Below, in pieces: positions 25,500 to 33,891 of a DNA stretch of 64,000 nucleotides. A model generated the notes under the pieces. The model saw nothing but the letters and a program-made list of their open reading frames with translations. It did no database searches and was not told where the DNA came from. The position numbers and the translations under genes were made by a program. The DNA lies in the NCBI RefSeq assembly GCF_004214935.1, contig NZ_SFCC01000004.1:186001-250000 (forward strand). The letters run 5' to 3'. This DNA is from Amycolatopsis suaedae. Lineage in GTDB: Bacteria > Actinomycetota > Actinomycetes > Mycobacteriales > Pseudonocardiaceae. Position 1 is the stretch's first letter. Every line of letters begins with the position of its first letter.

Positions 25500-26879
25500 T
25501 CACAGGCCCTTCATGCGCTTAGCAACCAGCTCGCGTGCTTGCTGCTCGCCTCCGTCGAGACACTTCGCGTACGTCCGTAGGAGCACACCGACGCTATGCC
25601 CGGCCCACTCAGCGACGCGTGTCGGGTCGCCGGTCGCGTTGAGCCAGGTGGACACGGCGGCGTGCCGCAGGTCGTACGGCCGCAGCGCCAAGGGCGAGGC
25701 CAGCACGTCCGGCACGAACGTCGCCGCCCGCGCCTTCGCCCACGCGCGGCCGTACACACTGCTGGACAACGGGCCGTCATGGCGGACGCCCCGGAACAGC
25801 CGCCCGTCCGAAGCCGTCCCGTACACCTTCAGGTGCCAGTGCAGAATCTCAGTGAGTTCGTCCGAGCATGGAACCGTTCGCCCCTCATCTTCAATGCGAT
25901 GCTTCAAACCGCGTTCTTCCCCTCGCCGACCGGAATCTGTCCACTCCGCTCCAATCTCGGGAGTCGCCTTTTCAAGGTGAAGCTCTCCCCACCCTTCCTC
26001 AGGTATCGACAAGTTCTGCTTACGAAGACTTACCGCCTCTTCAGGGCGCAATGCCGCGAAATACATCAGCGCAAAGAACGCGTACAGGCGCGGCGTCAGT
26101 TCCAGCACGGCACGCAACAGCGTGCGCCCTTGGACTGGATTCACAACGCTCCGCTTGTCGACCTCCCGCACTACTGCCTTGTGCTTCTTGACTTTCACCT
26201 TGACCATGGGATTTTCCGACAAGAGCTTCTTCTCGTCGACAGCGAAATCAAGCGCATTGCGGAGAGCTATCCGGCGAAGCCGGATTGTGTCATGCGCCGC
26301 ACGCTGCCCATCCTTTCTCCTCTCAAGGCTAGCGAGGACCGACCGGAAGACATCAGGCTTGGCAAGGTCGCGCACATCACGGGTGTTGCGCTCAAGCCAA
26401 TCAAGCCACCTGCCGGTGTCGCCCGAAGATCGGGCCGCCTCACGGCTGTTCTTGTTGTACGCCTTTCGCATGGCAACAGAGAGTTCTTTCACGGGCGGCG
26501 CATCGCCGCTATCTCGCAGCATGCCTAGCGTGATCGCAGTCATGGAGTCGGCAAGGCTCGAACGGTACTTCGGCGAGCTGTCATCCCATTTCATGTCGAT
26601 GTAATCACATGAAAATACAAACCACGGGACTCGCTTGGCTTTTCCACGCGACGCGACCGGTCGCCCAGTTTCCAGGTCGAACGGCTCGCCACGCCGGGAC
26701 GCTGCAACTAGTTCCGACCGGAAGCTGTCCGCCTGCGGGAGTACGCGGAAGCTTTCGTCAAACCGTTCACCTTCGACCATCCAACGCACGACATACCGGG
26801 CAACGACCCGCTTCCCGCTGCGATCCATCTTGTACCTGGTCTGAATAGACCACACCTTGACTTTGTAGACGGCTGCCAT
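25500..26879 (-). CDS. int: Tyrosine recombinase integrase of the AICE
   Basis: 459 residues from the ATG at 26879 (MAAVYKVKVWSIQTRYKMD). The N-terminal arm-binding and core-binding regions are followed by the catalytic domain: Arg in FAALRPEEAVSL, HxxR-type box in RPYDLRHAAVSTWL, His in WAGHSVGV and nucleophile Tyr in LLRTYAKCL. It catalyses site-specific integration into tRNA-Tyr. Start overlaps the excisionase stop by one base (TGATG), so the two are translationally coupled. Codon use is lower in G/C than in neighbouring chromosomal genes. Confidence 0.95.
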   Translation of the reverse strand: MAAVYKVKVWSIQTRYKMDRSGKRVVARYVVRWMVEGERFDESFRVLPQADSFRSELVAASRRGEPFDLETGRPVASRGKAKRVPWFVFSCDYIDMKWDDSSPKYRSSLADSMTAITLGMLRDSGDAPPVKELSVAMRKAYNKNSREAARSSGDTGRWLDWLERNTRDVRDLAKPDVFRSVLASLERRKDGQRAAHDTIRLRRIALRNALDFAVDEKKLLSENPMVKVKVKKHKAVVREVDKRSVVNPVQGRTLLRAVLELTPRLYAFFALMYFAALRPEEAVSLRKQNLSIPEEGWGELHLEKATPEIGAEWTDSGRRGEERGLKHRIEDEGRTVPCSDELTEILHWHLKVYGTASDGRLFRGVRHDGPLSSSVYGRAWAKARAATFVPDVLASPLALRPYDLRHAAVSTWLNATGDPTRVAEWAGHSVGVLLRTYAKCLDGGEQQARELVAKRMKGL

Positions 26880-27067
26880 CAGGCCACCCCCTCGTAACAC
26901 GATTCGAGCCAGTTATTTAGGTCGCGCAGGCGAACGCGCAGTTCGCCATTCGGCAACTTCACGCAGCGTGGCGCACGGTTTTTTGCTCGCCACTCCTGAA
27001 AGGTGCGTCGGGAAATTTTGAACTCTGCACAGAATTCGGCGACTGTGAGCCAATTCGCGGTTGCCAT
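26879..27067 (-). CDS. xis: Excisionase, MerR-like helix-turn-helix
   Basis: 62 residues from the ATG at 27067 (MATANWLTVAEFCAEFKISR). It is a small winged HTH of the Xis/HTH_17 type: WLTVAEFCAEFKISRRTFQEW then a basic wing NGELRVRLRDLNNWLE. It directs the integrase to excision. Longer upstream starts would read through the iteron region and are unlikely. Confidence 0.88.
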   Translation of the reverse strand: MATANWLTVAEFCAEFKISRRTFQEWRAKNRAPRCVKLPNGELRVRLRDLNNWLESCYEGVA

Positions 27068-27187
27068 GGTGGCGTGGTCCCCTCGGGCATGGTGATCGGC
27101 GGGTGAGGGTGACGGGTCATGACGGCCTCCTTTGCTGTCGCGCGGGGTAGCGGTTTTGGCGCCGGTTCGGGCTGTTGTGAGGGGGGT

Positions 27188-27318
27188 AGCCGTACCAGCC
27201 GTACCAGCCTCGTTTTGCCTGGTCAGGGGTGGTACGGCTTTTTCGGTGGTACGGCTTAAGCCGTACCAGGTTTCAAGCCGTACCGGGGCTGACCTGCGGT
27301 TATGAGGCTGGTACGGCT
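27188..27318. repeat. Iteron cluster AGCCGTACC (seven copies)
   Basis: Seven copies of AGCCGTACC or its complement GGTACGGCT at 27188, 27197, 27231, 27248, 27259, 27276 and 27310. Copies 4 and 5 form the perfect 20-bp palindrome GGTACGGCTTAAGCCGTACC (27248-27267). The cluster overlaps the 3' end of the DUF3631 gene and fills the gap before xis. It is a candidate replication origin or initiator-binding array. Confidence 0.75.
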
Positions 27319-28428
27319 GGGACGGCTCCCCCCTGCCTCGTCGGCCTCGGACGGGCTGCTGTCGGGGCAGTAGCGGCCCCAGGCGTCGGCGAAGTCGGCT
27401 CGCTGGTAGCCCTTGGCCTGACCGGCGCCGGGGAACCGGATCGTGGTCGAGCGGATGTCGTACTCGCGCAGCAGCGAGCCGAGCTTCATGGCGCTCAGCC
27501 CGGTGGGGCCGTACTCGCCCCACGGTGACTCCGGCATGGCCCGAAGCCGCTTCAGCAGCTCGGTTGTCGGCAGCGCGAAAGCACCGCTGAACGCGGCCCG
27601 GCAGTCGACCAGCAGCCGCACCCCGTCGGACTTCTCCCCTGTGTCGGCTGCTTGCTGGGTGAGCGCGACAGCGGCAGCGCGGGCACGGTCGGGCCAGCCG
27701 TGCCCGGCGTGGTCGGCAACGGCCACGAGCGGTTCCCAGGTGTCGGCCGCGCGGTCTTCGACCGGCATGCGGGGTTCGGCTTTCTCCAGGGTGTCCAGGT
27801 CGGCGCGTAGCCATTCGGTCAGCCCGTCGGCGAGGACCCGCAGCGGTGCCCGGTCACGCCGGGACCGGTAGGGAGCGGCTTTCTCGCCGGGGGCGCGGCG
27901 TCGCATGTGGATGACCACAGCGCGATCTTCGATGGTGTCGGGCATGGCCCCGATCCCGGCGAAGGCGGCCATGGCGAAGGTGGGGATGGTGACCACCTGC
28001 TGCGTGGAGGCGTCGTAGCGCAGCGCGGGACGGCCGCGCTGGTGTCCGGCGTTGTAGAGCCCGCGCAGGTCTTCGTGATCCCCGGCCTTGGGTCCGAAGA
28101 TGGTGTCGGCTTCGTCGACCAGCAGCACCGGCGGGTCGGCGGTGACCGACCGGTACACGGCTGCTGGGGAGGCGTTGACGGTGATGAGCGGGTTGTGGCA
28201 GGTGGCTTCCACGATGTCGAGCAGGCGGGACTTCCCGCAGCGACGCTCGGGGGCGCGGATGACCAGCCGGGGTGCGTGCGCCCAGGCGGGTTGGGCGTGG
28301 CTGGCCGCGATCCACAGCACGACGCCGTCGGTGGCGTGTTCGGAGGGCATGACGACGTAGCGGGTGAGCGCGGCGTGGAGCCGGTTGAGTAGGTCGGCTC
28401 CGGCGAGCGGAGCGGGTGTGGTGGTCAT
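27256..28428 (-). CDS. DUF3631-domain ATPase, replication protein
   Basis: 390 residues. ATPase core with Walker A RAPERRCGKSRLLDIVE (about residues 57-73) and Walker B PPVLLVDEADTIFG, GIGAMPDTIEDRAVVIHMRRR, then the DUF3631 C-terminal domain (EYGPTGLSAMKLGSLLREYDIR). DUF3631 proteins are helicase-like partners of primase-polymerases in AICEs. Start overlaps the stop of the upstream prim-pol gene by one base (TGATG). Confidence 0.85.
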   Translation of the reverse strand: MTTTPAPLAGADLLNRLHAALTRYVVMPSEHATDGVVLWIAASHAQPAWAHAPRLVIRAPERRCGKSRLLDIVEATCHNPLITVNASPAAVYRSVTADPPVLLVDEADTIFGPKAGDHEDLRGLYNAGHQRGRPALRYDASTQQVVTIPTFAMAAFAGIGAMPDTIEDRAVVIHMRRRAPGEKAAPYRSRRDRAPLRVLADGLTEWLRADLDTLEKAEPRMPVEDRAADTWEPLVAVADHAGHGWPDRARAAAVALTQQAADTGEKSDGVRLLVDCRAAFSGAFALPTTELLKRLRAMPESPWGEYGPTGLSAMKLGSLLREYDIRSTTIRFPGAGQAKGYQRADFADAWGRYCPDSSPSEADEAGGSRPSRTSLITAGQPRYGLKPGTA

Positions 28429-29362
28429 CAGGCGGCGTCCTTCCCAACGGTGGTGCCGGTGCTCGGGTGACGGGGGCTGCGGGCACCGGCCGGCAACCGG
28501 GCGTCCACCACGCGCGCGACCTCACGAGGGGTGCAGCGGCACCGGGCGGTCACGAGGGCTTGCCCGGCGGCGAGCAGTTCGGCGCGGGCGTGGTGGTAGT
28601 CGAGCAGTCCGGCGCCGACGATCTGCCCGACCCGGAACGCGGCCCGTGACAGGACCTCGTTGTGGGTGGTCGGTGCCGCGTTGCGGATCGCGTCGCACTC
28701 CCGCGCGAGTCCGGCCGCTGCCCAGGCTCCCGGCCGCGCTACGGGCTTCTCCGGGCGCCCTGAGATGGCCGGAGACGGCCGAACGGAGAGGGCTTGGACC
28801 AACCAGCCGGGCAGTTCGGCCGGGTCGGTGTCGTCGAGCAGCTCGTAGCCGCCGTGCGGGAGCACCGATCCGGGTCCGAGGACGTAGCCACCGTGGCGCG
28901 GCTGTCCACGGTGGGCGCCAACAGGCCCTTGGTGTTGCGCAGGACCACGCCAGGTGGGGTGGTGAAGTACAGGTGCCGTCCGCCGGACGGGGTGGTCACG
29001 GTGTAGGTGTCCGGGATGGACACACCCCGCTCGCCCGCCACCCGGGACAACGCGGTCAGCCCGTCTCCAGCGTCGCTGCCGTCCTTGGACTGGTCGCAGT
29101 CGATGACGGTGAGCCCGGCCGGACCGGTGGCCACACCGACGTTCCACGCCCGTGCCGACCATGCCCGGTCGATCAGCTCCGGGTCGGTGGTGGCGTACTG
29201 CTCCGGCGTGCGGTGCCCAGCGGCACAGGTGCCGGTGCGCGGGCAACGGTCTTCACGGTGCCCGTACGGAATCTTGCTGCCGGGCAGGACAGGGAACACA
29301 GGCCAGCCGAGACCGGCCAGATACAGCGCCCAGCCGTGCTGCGGGTTGCGTGGGGTATCCAT
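28428..29362 (-). pseudogene. Bifunctional primase/polymerase (prim-pol), frameshifted
   Basis: Starts MDTPRNPQHGWALYLAGLGW at 29362 with GGAAGG upstream. The prim-pol N-terminal domain is intact with catalytic VIDCDQ (DxD) and GRHLYF. Near 28896-28898 the frame is lost: the expected RGHGGYVLGPGSVLPHGGYELL motif is split between two frames and one base (a G after CGC) appears to be missing. The second frame continues to the stop at 28428-28430, which overlaps the DUF3631 start. A sequencing error or a real mutation are both possible; no slippery site is seen. Confidence 0.75.
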
Positions 29363-29490
29363 CGTGGACCTTCCAAGAATAGTCACGGTGTGTGACAGGA
29401 TTTGGGCAGGCTCGCGCCCAGCAGCGCGCCGGGTGAGGGGTCGCAACCCCCGGTTTCCGGGCCGTTTCGGGTGTTTGCGCTGGTCGGGCG

Positions 29491-29590
29491 CTAGAAGCTA
29501 GTGGGCTGATCAGAGCGGGTGCGGGGCGCTAGCGTGGACGCTAGATCTAGCGTCGCCGGATGCTAGGCGGGCACCGAACGCTAGCGCCCC
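29491..29590. repeat. CTAG-rich nested palindromes between tra and rep genes
   Basis: GACGCTAGATCTAGCGTC (29537-29554) is a perfect 18-bp palindrome, flanked by the 12-bp inverted repeat GGGGCGCTAGCG (29523-29534) / CGCTAGCGCCCC (29579-29590). CTAG occurs seven times in 94 bases although it is rare in high-GC actinobacterial DNA. This could be the replication origin, transfer site (clt) or operator. The rest of the 29,363-29,597 gap shows a GGAAGG start region for the prim-pol gene and otherwise nothing clear. Confidence 0.7.
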
Positions 29591-29597
29591 ACGGCCG

Positions 29598-31994
29598 TCA
29601 CTCTCCGTCGACGTTGGTGGTCTTGCGGCGGTGAGTGTTGGCGGCGGCTTCGACGTCGGCACGGACCACGCCGCGCCGGTTGGCGGTCTTGCCGCCTTCG
29701 GTCTTGCCGTGGACCTGTCCGGTCTCGACCCCGTAGGGCTTGAGCCCGGCGGCGAGCTGGTTGGCCTTCGTGCGGCCGTCCAGCTCGGCCCACGCCCCGT
29801 AGACCTCCGGGCGCAGCGCGGCCAGACGGTCCACAATGGTCTCGGACCACACCTTGGTCTCATCGGCCCCGAGTACCGCAGCGACGTCGGCGATGAGCGA
29901 GTGCGCCGGGCCGGTGGCCTCGGGGGCTTCCCCGGCGGCGTGGCCGGTGATGGTGCCCGCCTTCTCCCGCAGCGTGCGTGCCCGGCCCACGATGGTTTCG
30001 GCGGCCGGGCCGTCGATGTAGTACGAGCGCACGATCTGCGGGTCGTCGGCCGCGCCGACGAGGTAGCCGATGCCCTTGTCCTTGGCGCCGAACGTGGTCG
30101 CCCTGATGCCGTTCTTGTACGCCGACGTGCCCAGCACCATGTCGTTCTCGGTCTGCCCCATGACCCGCAGGCAGAACCGCAACCCGGCGTTCGCGGACAC
30201 CCCAGGCGGCAGGCTGTTCGCGTCCGGCCGCTGCGTGGCCAGGATGAGGATCACGCCCATCGCCGGACCACGCTTGATGATGCCTTCGGCCAGCTTGGTC
30301 GCCTCGGCCTTGTAGTCCTCATGGGAAAACAGCTCCTGACACTCGTCGATCGCGGCGAAGACCAGGTGCAACCCGAGCTTGCGGTTACGCGCCAGCTCCG
30401 GCGTGACCTTGTTCTCCGGGCAGGCGGCCGGGTTCTCCTTGGCGATCCGTCGGATGGTCTTCGACCGGCGCTCCAGCTCCCGGTGCAGCTCCCGCAACGC
30501 CTCCATGGCCTTGTCCAGGGTGTCGGTGTCCGGGCCGGAGGCATAGCGGTGCGCGACCCGCTCGAACATGCCCAGGTCCCCAGTGCCCTTCAGCTCGAAC
30601 AGCAGCAGTTCAACCCACGGGTCCAGCGCAGCCGCGAGCACCAGGACGCGCAGGGAGAACGTCTTACCCATGCGGGGCATGGCGCCGATGACCATGTTGG
30701 CGAACACCAGATCAACCCCGACCGGACGGCCGCGCTGATCGGTACCGAACGGCACCGTCTTGAACAAGTCGGCCTTGCCGGACTTGGCCAGCGGCCACGC
30801 GGCCGGTTTGGCGGCGGCCATGTTCTGATCACCCACCCACAGCACCAGGCGCCCGGCGTGCTCTTCGGACACCGGCTCCGGCCACACGCAGCCCAGCGGC
30901 CGACGCAGGCCGGAAGCGAGCTTGTCCCGGCGTTCCATCACGTCGGTCACGGTCACCCCGTGCGGGAGGTCCACCTCGGCGCGCCAGCCGGGGCCGTCAC
31001 GGGTGATCGGTGCCGGGAACGTGATCCCCGGCCCCTTGGACACGGCCTGGTTGATCTGCGCGATGCCGAGCGCAGTCAGCGCGCGCACCACCACATCGGA
31101 GGTGAGCTTGGGCGCCTTGCTGGTGACGACGGCCCGGCCGATCACCGGCTTGTCCGCCGGAGTGCCGACCCAGCCGAACACGCCGACAGCCGCCGCGATC
31201 GTCAGCCACGACCAGACCGGGGACAGCGCGGTCACGAGCAGGAACACCCCGGCAAGGACCGCGAGGAACAGCAGGAACACGACCGTGCTGCGCTTGCGCA
31301 CCCGCGTCTCCCGGATCTCGGTCAACCGCCGGTACTCATCGGTCGCACCGGCCGCCACCGCCGCGATGCGCAACGGCTTGCCCTCAGCGTCGAACACCCA
31401 CCGGTGCCCGGCCACCACCACCCGACCCAGACCACGCGGGGCACGGGCGGCGAGCTTGGCCGCGTACAGCGGGCACCGGATCGCGTGATACGCCGTGGTG
31501 TGCCCGGCGTACCCGGCAAGCCACTTCGCCCGCTGGCGAACCTCACTGCGCGAACGCGCCCACGCCGGAACCAGCGGACGCACCTTCGCCTCCCGCGCGG
31601 CCTGCCACCACGACGGTTTCGCAGGCTCCGGCGGGTCCACCTGAACCGGGTGCCGCACCACCTCGGCATCCCCGTCGGCGTCGGCCGGGGCGTCGAGCAC
31701 GGTGCCCCGCCCAGCCAGTGGGTCCCCGCCCTGCTCCGGGATGTCCTCCGGCGTACGCGCGGCGTCCGGCCGGATCGGCACGACGTTGCCCGCGCGGGTG
31801 TACGCGACCTCGGGCGCGCCCGGGTCGGTGGCGGCGCCCTCGGTGCCGTTCACCGCGTCGTTCACGGTGGTGTTCACGGTGTCGGCCGGGACGGTGTTCG
31901 TGGCCGGGTTCGTGGACGGCTGCTCAGCGGTGTTCACGGACGGTCCTCCCGATGGGTCGGCGGTGTTCGTGGTGGCGTGCTCAGGGGTGTTCAT
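29598..31994 (-). CDS. FtsK/SpoIIIE-type DNA translocase, TraB-like transfer protein
   Basis: 798 residues. A Thr/Asn/Pro-rich disordered N-terminus (about 1-150) precedes two membrane helices (about 230-275, VVFLLFLAVLAGVFLLVTAL). The motor domain has Walker A GAMPRMGKTFSLRV, FELKGTGDLGMFE, Walker B LVFAAIDECQELF and ILATQRPDANSLPPGVSANAGLRF, then a C-terminal wHTH-like end. It is the single conjugation motor of AICEs, pumping double-stranded DNA between hyphae. Starts by TGATG overlap with the SpdB-like gene. Confidence 0.92.
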   Translation of the reverse strand: MNTPEHATTNTADPSGGPSVNTAEQPSTNPATNTVPADTVNTTVNDAVNGTEGAATDPGAPEVAYTRAGNVVPIRPDAARTPEDIPEQGGDPLAGRGTVLDAPADADGDAEVVRHPVQVDPPEPAKPSWWQAAREAKVRPLVPAWARSRSEVRQRAKWLAGYAGHTTAYHAIRCPLYAAKLAARAPRGLGRVVVAGHRWVFDAEGKPLRIAAVAAGATDEYRRLTEIRETRVRKRSTVVFLLFLAVLAGVFLLVTALSPVWSWLTIAAAVGVFGWVGTPADKPVIGRAVVTSKAPKLTSDVVVRALTALGIAQINQAVSKGPGITFPAPITRDGPGWRAEVDLPHGVTVTDVMERRDKLASGLRRPLGCVWPEPVSEEHAGRLVLWVGDQNMAAAKPAAWPLAKSGKADLFKTVPFGTDQRGRPVGVDLVFANMVIGAMPRMGKTFSLRVLVLAAALDPWVELLLFELKGTGDLGMFERVAHRYASGPDTDTLDKAMEALRELHRELERRSKTIRRIAKENPAACPENKVTPELARNRKLGLHLVFAAIDECQELFSHEDYKAEATKLAEGIIKRGPAMGVILILATQRPDANSLPPGVSANAGLRFCLRVMGQTENDMVLGTSAYKNGIRATTFGAKDKGIGYLVGAADDPQIVRSYYIDGPAAETIVGRARTLREKAGTITGHAAGEAPEATGPAHSLIADVAAVLGADETKVWSETIVDRLAALRPEVYGAWAELDGRTKANQLAAGLKPYGVETGQVHGKTEGGKTANRRGVVRADVEAAANTHRRKTTNVDGE

Positions 31995-32980
31995 CAGGCG
32001 GCCTCCCTCTGCTCGATGCCGTCGACCGGGGTCGGCCCCGTGACGGTGGTGCCGGTGGCGAGTTCGTCCCGCAGGCGGGCAGCGACGGTCGAGGACGTGC
32101 CGCGCGCGCAGTCGGTCACGGAGCGGACCCACGCCGGGGTGATCTCGATCCCCGGTGCCCATGCCGCGCGAGCCTCGGCTACGTAGTCGTTGGCGAGCTT
32201 GCGGGGCTTGCCGGCCGACTTCGCGGCCTTCGCCTTACGGCGCGGACCACCCTTCTGCCCGACCTTCTGCCCCGTCTTGCGCGCGGGCCGGTCGGCCTGG
32301 TCGGGCCGGTCGGCCGGTGCGGCGGGAACCGCGGGGATTGGCATCGTGATTTCGGCATCCACCTCCGGCACCGCCACCGGGGCCGGAGCGGGCACCGTGT
32401 CGGCCGCCATGGGGCCTGCTTGTCCGGTGAAGGCAGGGTGCGCCGCGCGGGTCACGGCCTCGGTCAGCCGGTCCCGCAGCATCGGTGCCGTCTCCGAGGC
32501 CAGGAACACCAGCGCCGGGGGGATGGAGTGCAGCACGATCCCGGCCGCGTCCAGGACGGTCCAGGACTTCCACGTGTTCATGACGTAGGTGGCCAGGAAC
32601 GCGAACCACTTCGTGGCGTGCACCCAACCCCCGAGGTCCATCACCTGGTAGCGGGAGGTGACCTGTTCGGCCAGCAGCACCGCCACCAGCACCACCGACA
32701 CCATCGGGTCCAGCAGCCACGCCGACACCCAGGCCAGCGACCACGGCGGGGCACCCTCGGCGGCGAACTGCTGAACGTTGACCATGGTGAACGCCAACCC
32801 GAGCAGGATGCCCGCCCAGATCGCGGCGTTGACCTGCCTGCGGACCTTCTCCACTCGCAGCGCGATCACGTCCGGGTGGTTGGCCAGAGCGCGCACGGCG
32901 GCAGCTTCGTCGGCGTCCTGCCGGAGCTTGTCCGCAGTGGACAGCGGCACGTGCTTCGCGTCCGTTGCTGTGCTGTTCAT
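31994..32980 (-). CDS. DUF2637 / SpdB-like membrane protein
   Basis: 328 residues. Four predicted membrane helices lie between about residues 45 and 170 (AIWAGILLGLAFTMVNVQQF, SVVLVAVLLAEQV). A Pro/Ala-rich linker and a basic C-terminal tail (PRRKAKAAKSAGKPRKL) with a final small helical domain follow. This matches SpdB/DUF2637 proteins that assist intramycelial plasmid spread. Overlaps both neighbours. Confidence 0.82.
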   Translation of the reverse strand: MNSTATDAKHVPLSTADKLRQDADEAAAVRALANHPDVIALRVEKVRRQVNAAIWAGILLGLAFTMVNVQQFAAEGAPPWSLAWVSAWLLDPMVSVVLVAVLLAEQVTSRYQVMDLGGWVHATKWFAFLATYVMNTWKSWTVLDAAGIVLHSIPPALVFLASETAPMLRDRLTEAVTRAAHPAFTGQAGPMAADTVPAPAPVAVPEVDAEITMPIPAVPAAPADRPDQADRPARKTGQKVGQKGGPRRKAKAAKSAGKPRKLANDYVAEARAAWAPGIEITPAWVRSVTDCARGTSSTVAARLRDELATGTTVTGPTPVDGIEQREAA

Positions 32981-33300
32981 CGGTGGTGCCTCCCCCCGAA
33001 GTCAACGATCTCGGTCACCGCGAGCAGCCGGGCCACCGCCGAACCGGCCAGCAGACCGGGCACGATCAGCACGATCGCGGTCACGGTGGTGTTCTTCACC
33101 CACAGCAGCGCGGCGTACTGGATAGCCACGATCAGCGCGGCCGTGACCAGCGTCCGCACCGCGTTGCCGGTCATCCGGGTGATCTCCCGCGCACCCCGGC
33201 GCGCCTTCACCCCGGCCCGGCGCCCGGACCGCCACACCGCCAGAGTGCCGATCCCGGCGAGTCCACCCAGGACCCACCACGTCGTGTTCTGCCCGTTCAC
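32977..33300 (-). CDS. Small two-helix membrane protein in the transfer operon
   Basis: 107 residues from the GTG at 33300 (VNGQNTTWWVLGGLAGIGTL). Two or three hydrophobic stretches (LVTAALIVAIQYAALLWV; AIVLIVPGLLAGSAVARLL). Overlaps the zinc-ribbon gene by GTGA and the SpdB-like gene by ATGA. Not recognised; likely a spread (Spd) accessory protein from context. Confidence 0.65.
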   Translation of the reverse strand: MNGQNTTWWVLGGLAGIGTLAVWRSGRRAGVKARRGAREITRMTGNAVRTLVTAALIVAIQYAALLWVKNTTVTAIVLIVPGLLAGSAVARLLAVTEIVDFGGRHHR

Positions 33301-33473
33301 CGGCGGCCCCCCTTCTTCTGCTGCTTCTTGACTCGCTTGCACGCCGGGCAGGTCGGCCCGGAGAACCACGCCTTGCCCTTGACGTCGCGGGACGGGATGC
33401 GCAGCCCGCACAACGTCGTCAGATCCCCGGACCACCACGAACGCTGTCCCGAGTGGATCTCGTAGCCGCTCAT
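33297..33473 (-). CDS. Small zinc-ribbon-like protein B
   Basis: 58 residues. Possible Zn ligands H7, C22, C42, C45 (H-x14-C-x19-CPAC). Shares the framework RSWWSGD..TLCGLRIPSR...AWFS...CPACK with the protein at 33721-33891. Ends basic (KKQQKKGGRR). Function unknown; context suggests DNA transfer or regulation. Confidence 0.65.
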   Translation of the reverse strand: MSGYEIHSGQRSWWSGDLTTLCGLRIPSRDVKGKAWFSGPTCPACKRVKKQQKKGGRR

Positions 33474-33724
33474 CAGTGACCACCTCCGGTCAGGCTGTCG
33501 GTGTCCAGCACGTCGAACAGGTCGGCTTGCCCGCCGGGCTGCCAGGAACCGTTCCGCCACACCGCATCCGCCGCGATGCCCAGCTCCGCGCGCACCTCCG
33601 GCTCACACCGGGCAAACCAGGCGCGACGCTGGTCCAGCGGCACATCCCGCCACTGCTTGCCGGTCGCGGCACGGTGACGGCGCCGCATCAGCCGTTCGAT
33701 CACGGCTGGGGACTTCTCGCTCAC
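33473..33724 (-). CDS. Small hypothetical protein between the two zinc ribbons
   Basis: 83 residues from the GTG at 33724 (VSEKSPAVIERLMRRRHRAAT). Basic N-terminal half, acidic C-terminus (DLFDVLDTDSLTGGGH). Overlaps the upstream gene by GTGA and the downstream ATG by TGATG. Not recognised. Confidence 0.6.
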   Translation of the reverse strand: MSEKSPAVIERLMRRRHRAATGKQWRDVPLDQRRAWFARCEPEVRAELGIAADAVWRNGSWQPGGQADLFDVLDTDSLTGGGH

Positions 33725-33891
33725 CGGACCCGCCTCCCCTGCTTCTTGAGCTGCTTGCAGGCCGGGCAGTTCACCGATGACGAGAACCATGCCGTGCCCC
33801 TGATCTCGCGGGACGGGATACGCAACCCGCACAACGTCTTCACATCCCCGGACCACCACGAACGCTCACCCCAATGGGTCTCCCGGCTCAT
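33721..33891 (-). CDS. Small zinc-ribbon-like protein A
   Basis: 56 residues (MSRETHWGERSWWSGDVKTL...). Ligand candidates H6, C21, C42, C45, matching protein B one for one apart from small spacing changes. A tandem paralogue separated from B by one gene. Overlaps the SsgA-like gene by ATGA. Confidence 0.65.
   Translation of the reverse strand: MSRETHWGERSWWSGDVKTLCGLRIPSREIRGTAWFSSSVNCPACKQLKKQGRRVR

Noticed and set aside
28880-28910. Programmed ribosomal frameshift in the prim-pol gene
   Set aside because: A -1 shift would restore the frame, but there is no slippery heptamer or downstream stem; a base deletion or sequencing error is simpler.
29631-32186. 851-codon open frame on the plus strand opposite traB
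   Set aside because: Antisense shadow of the FtsK-like gene; no family pattern and no start context.
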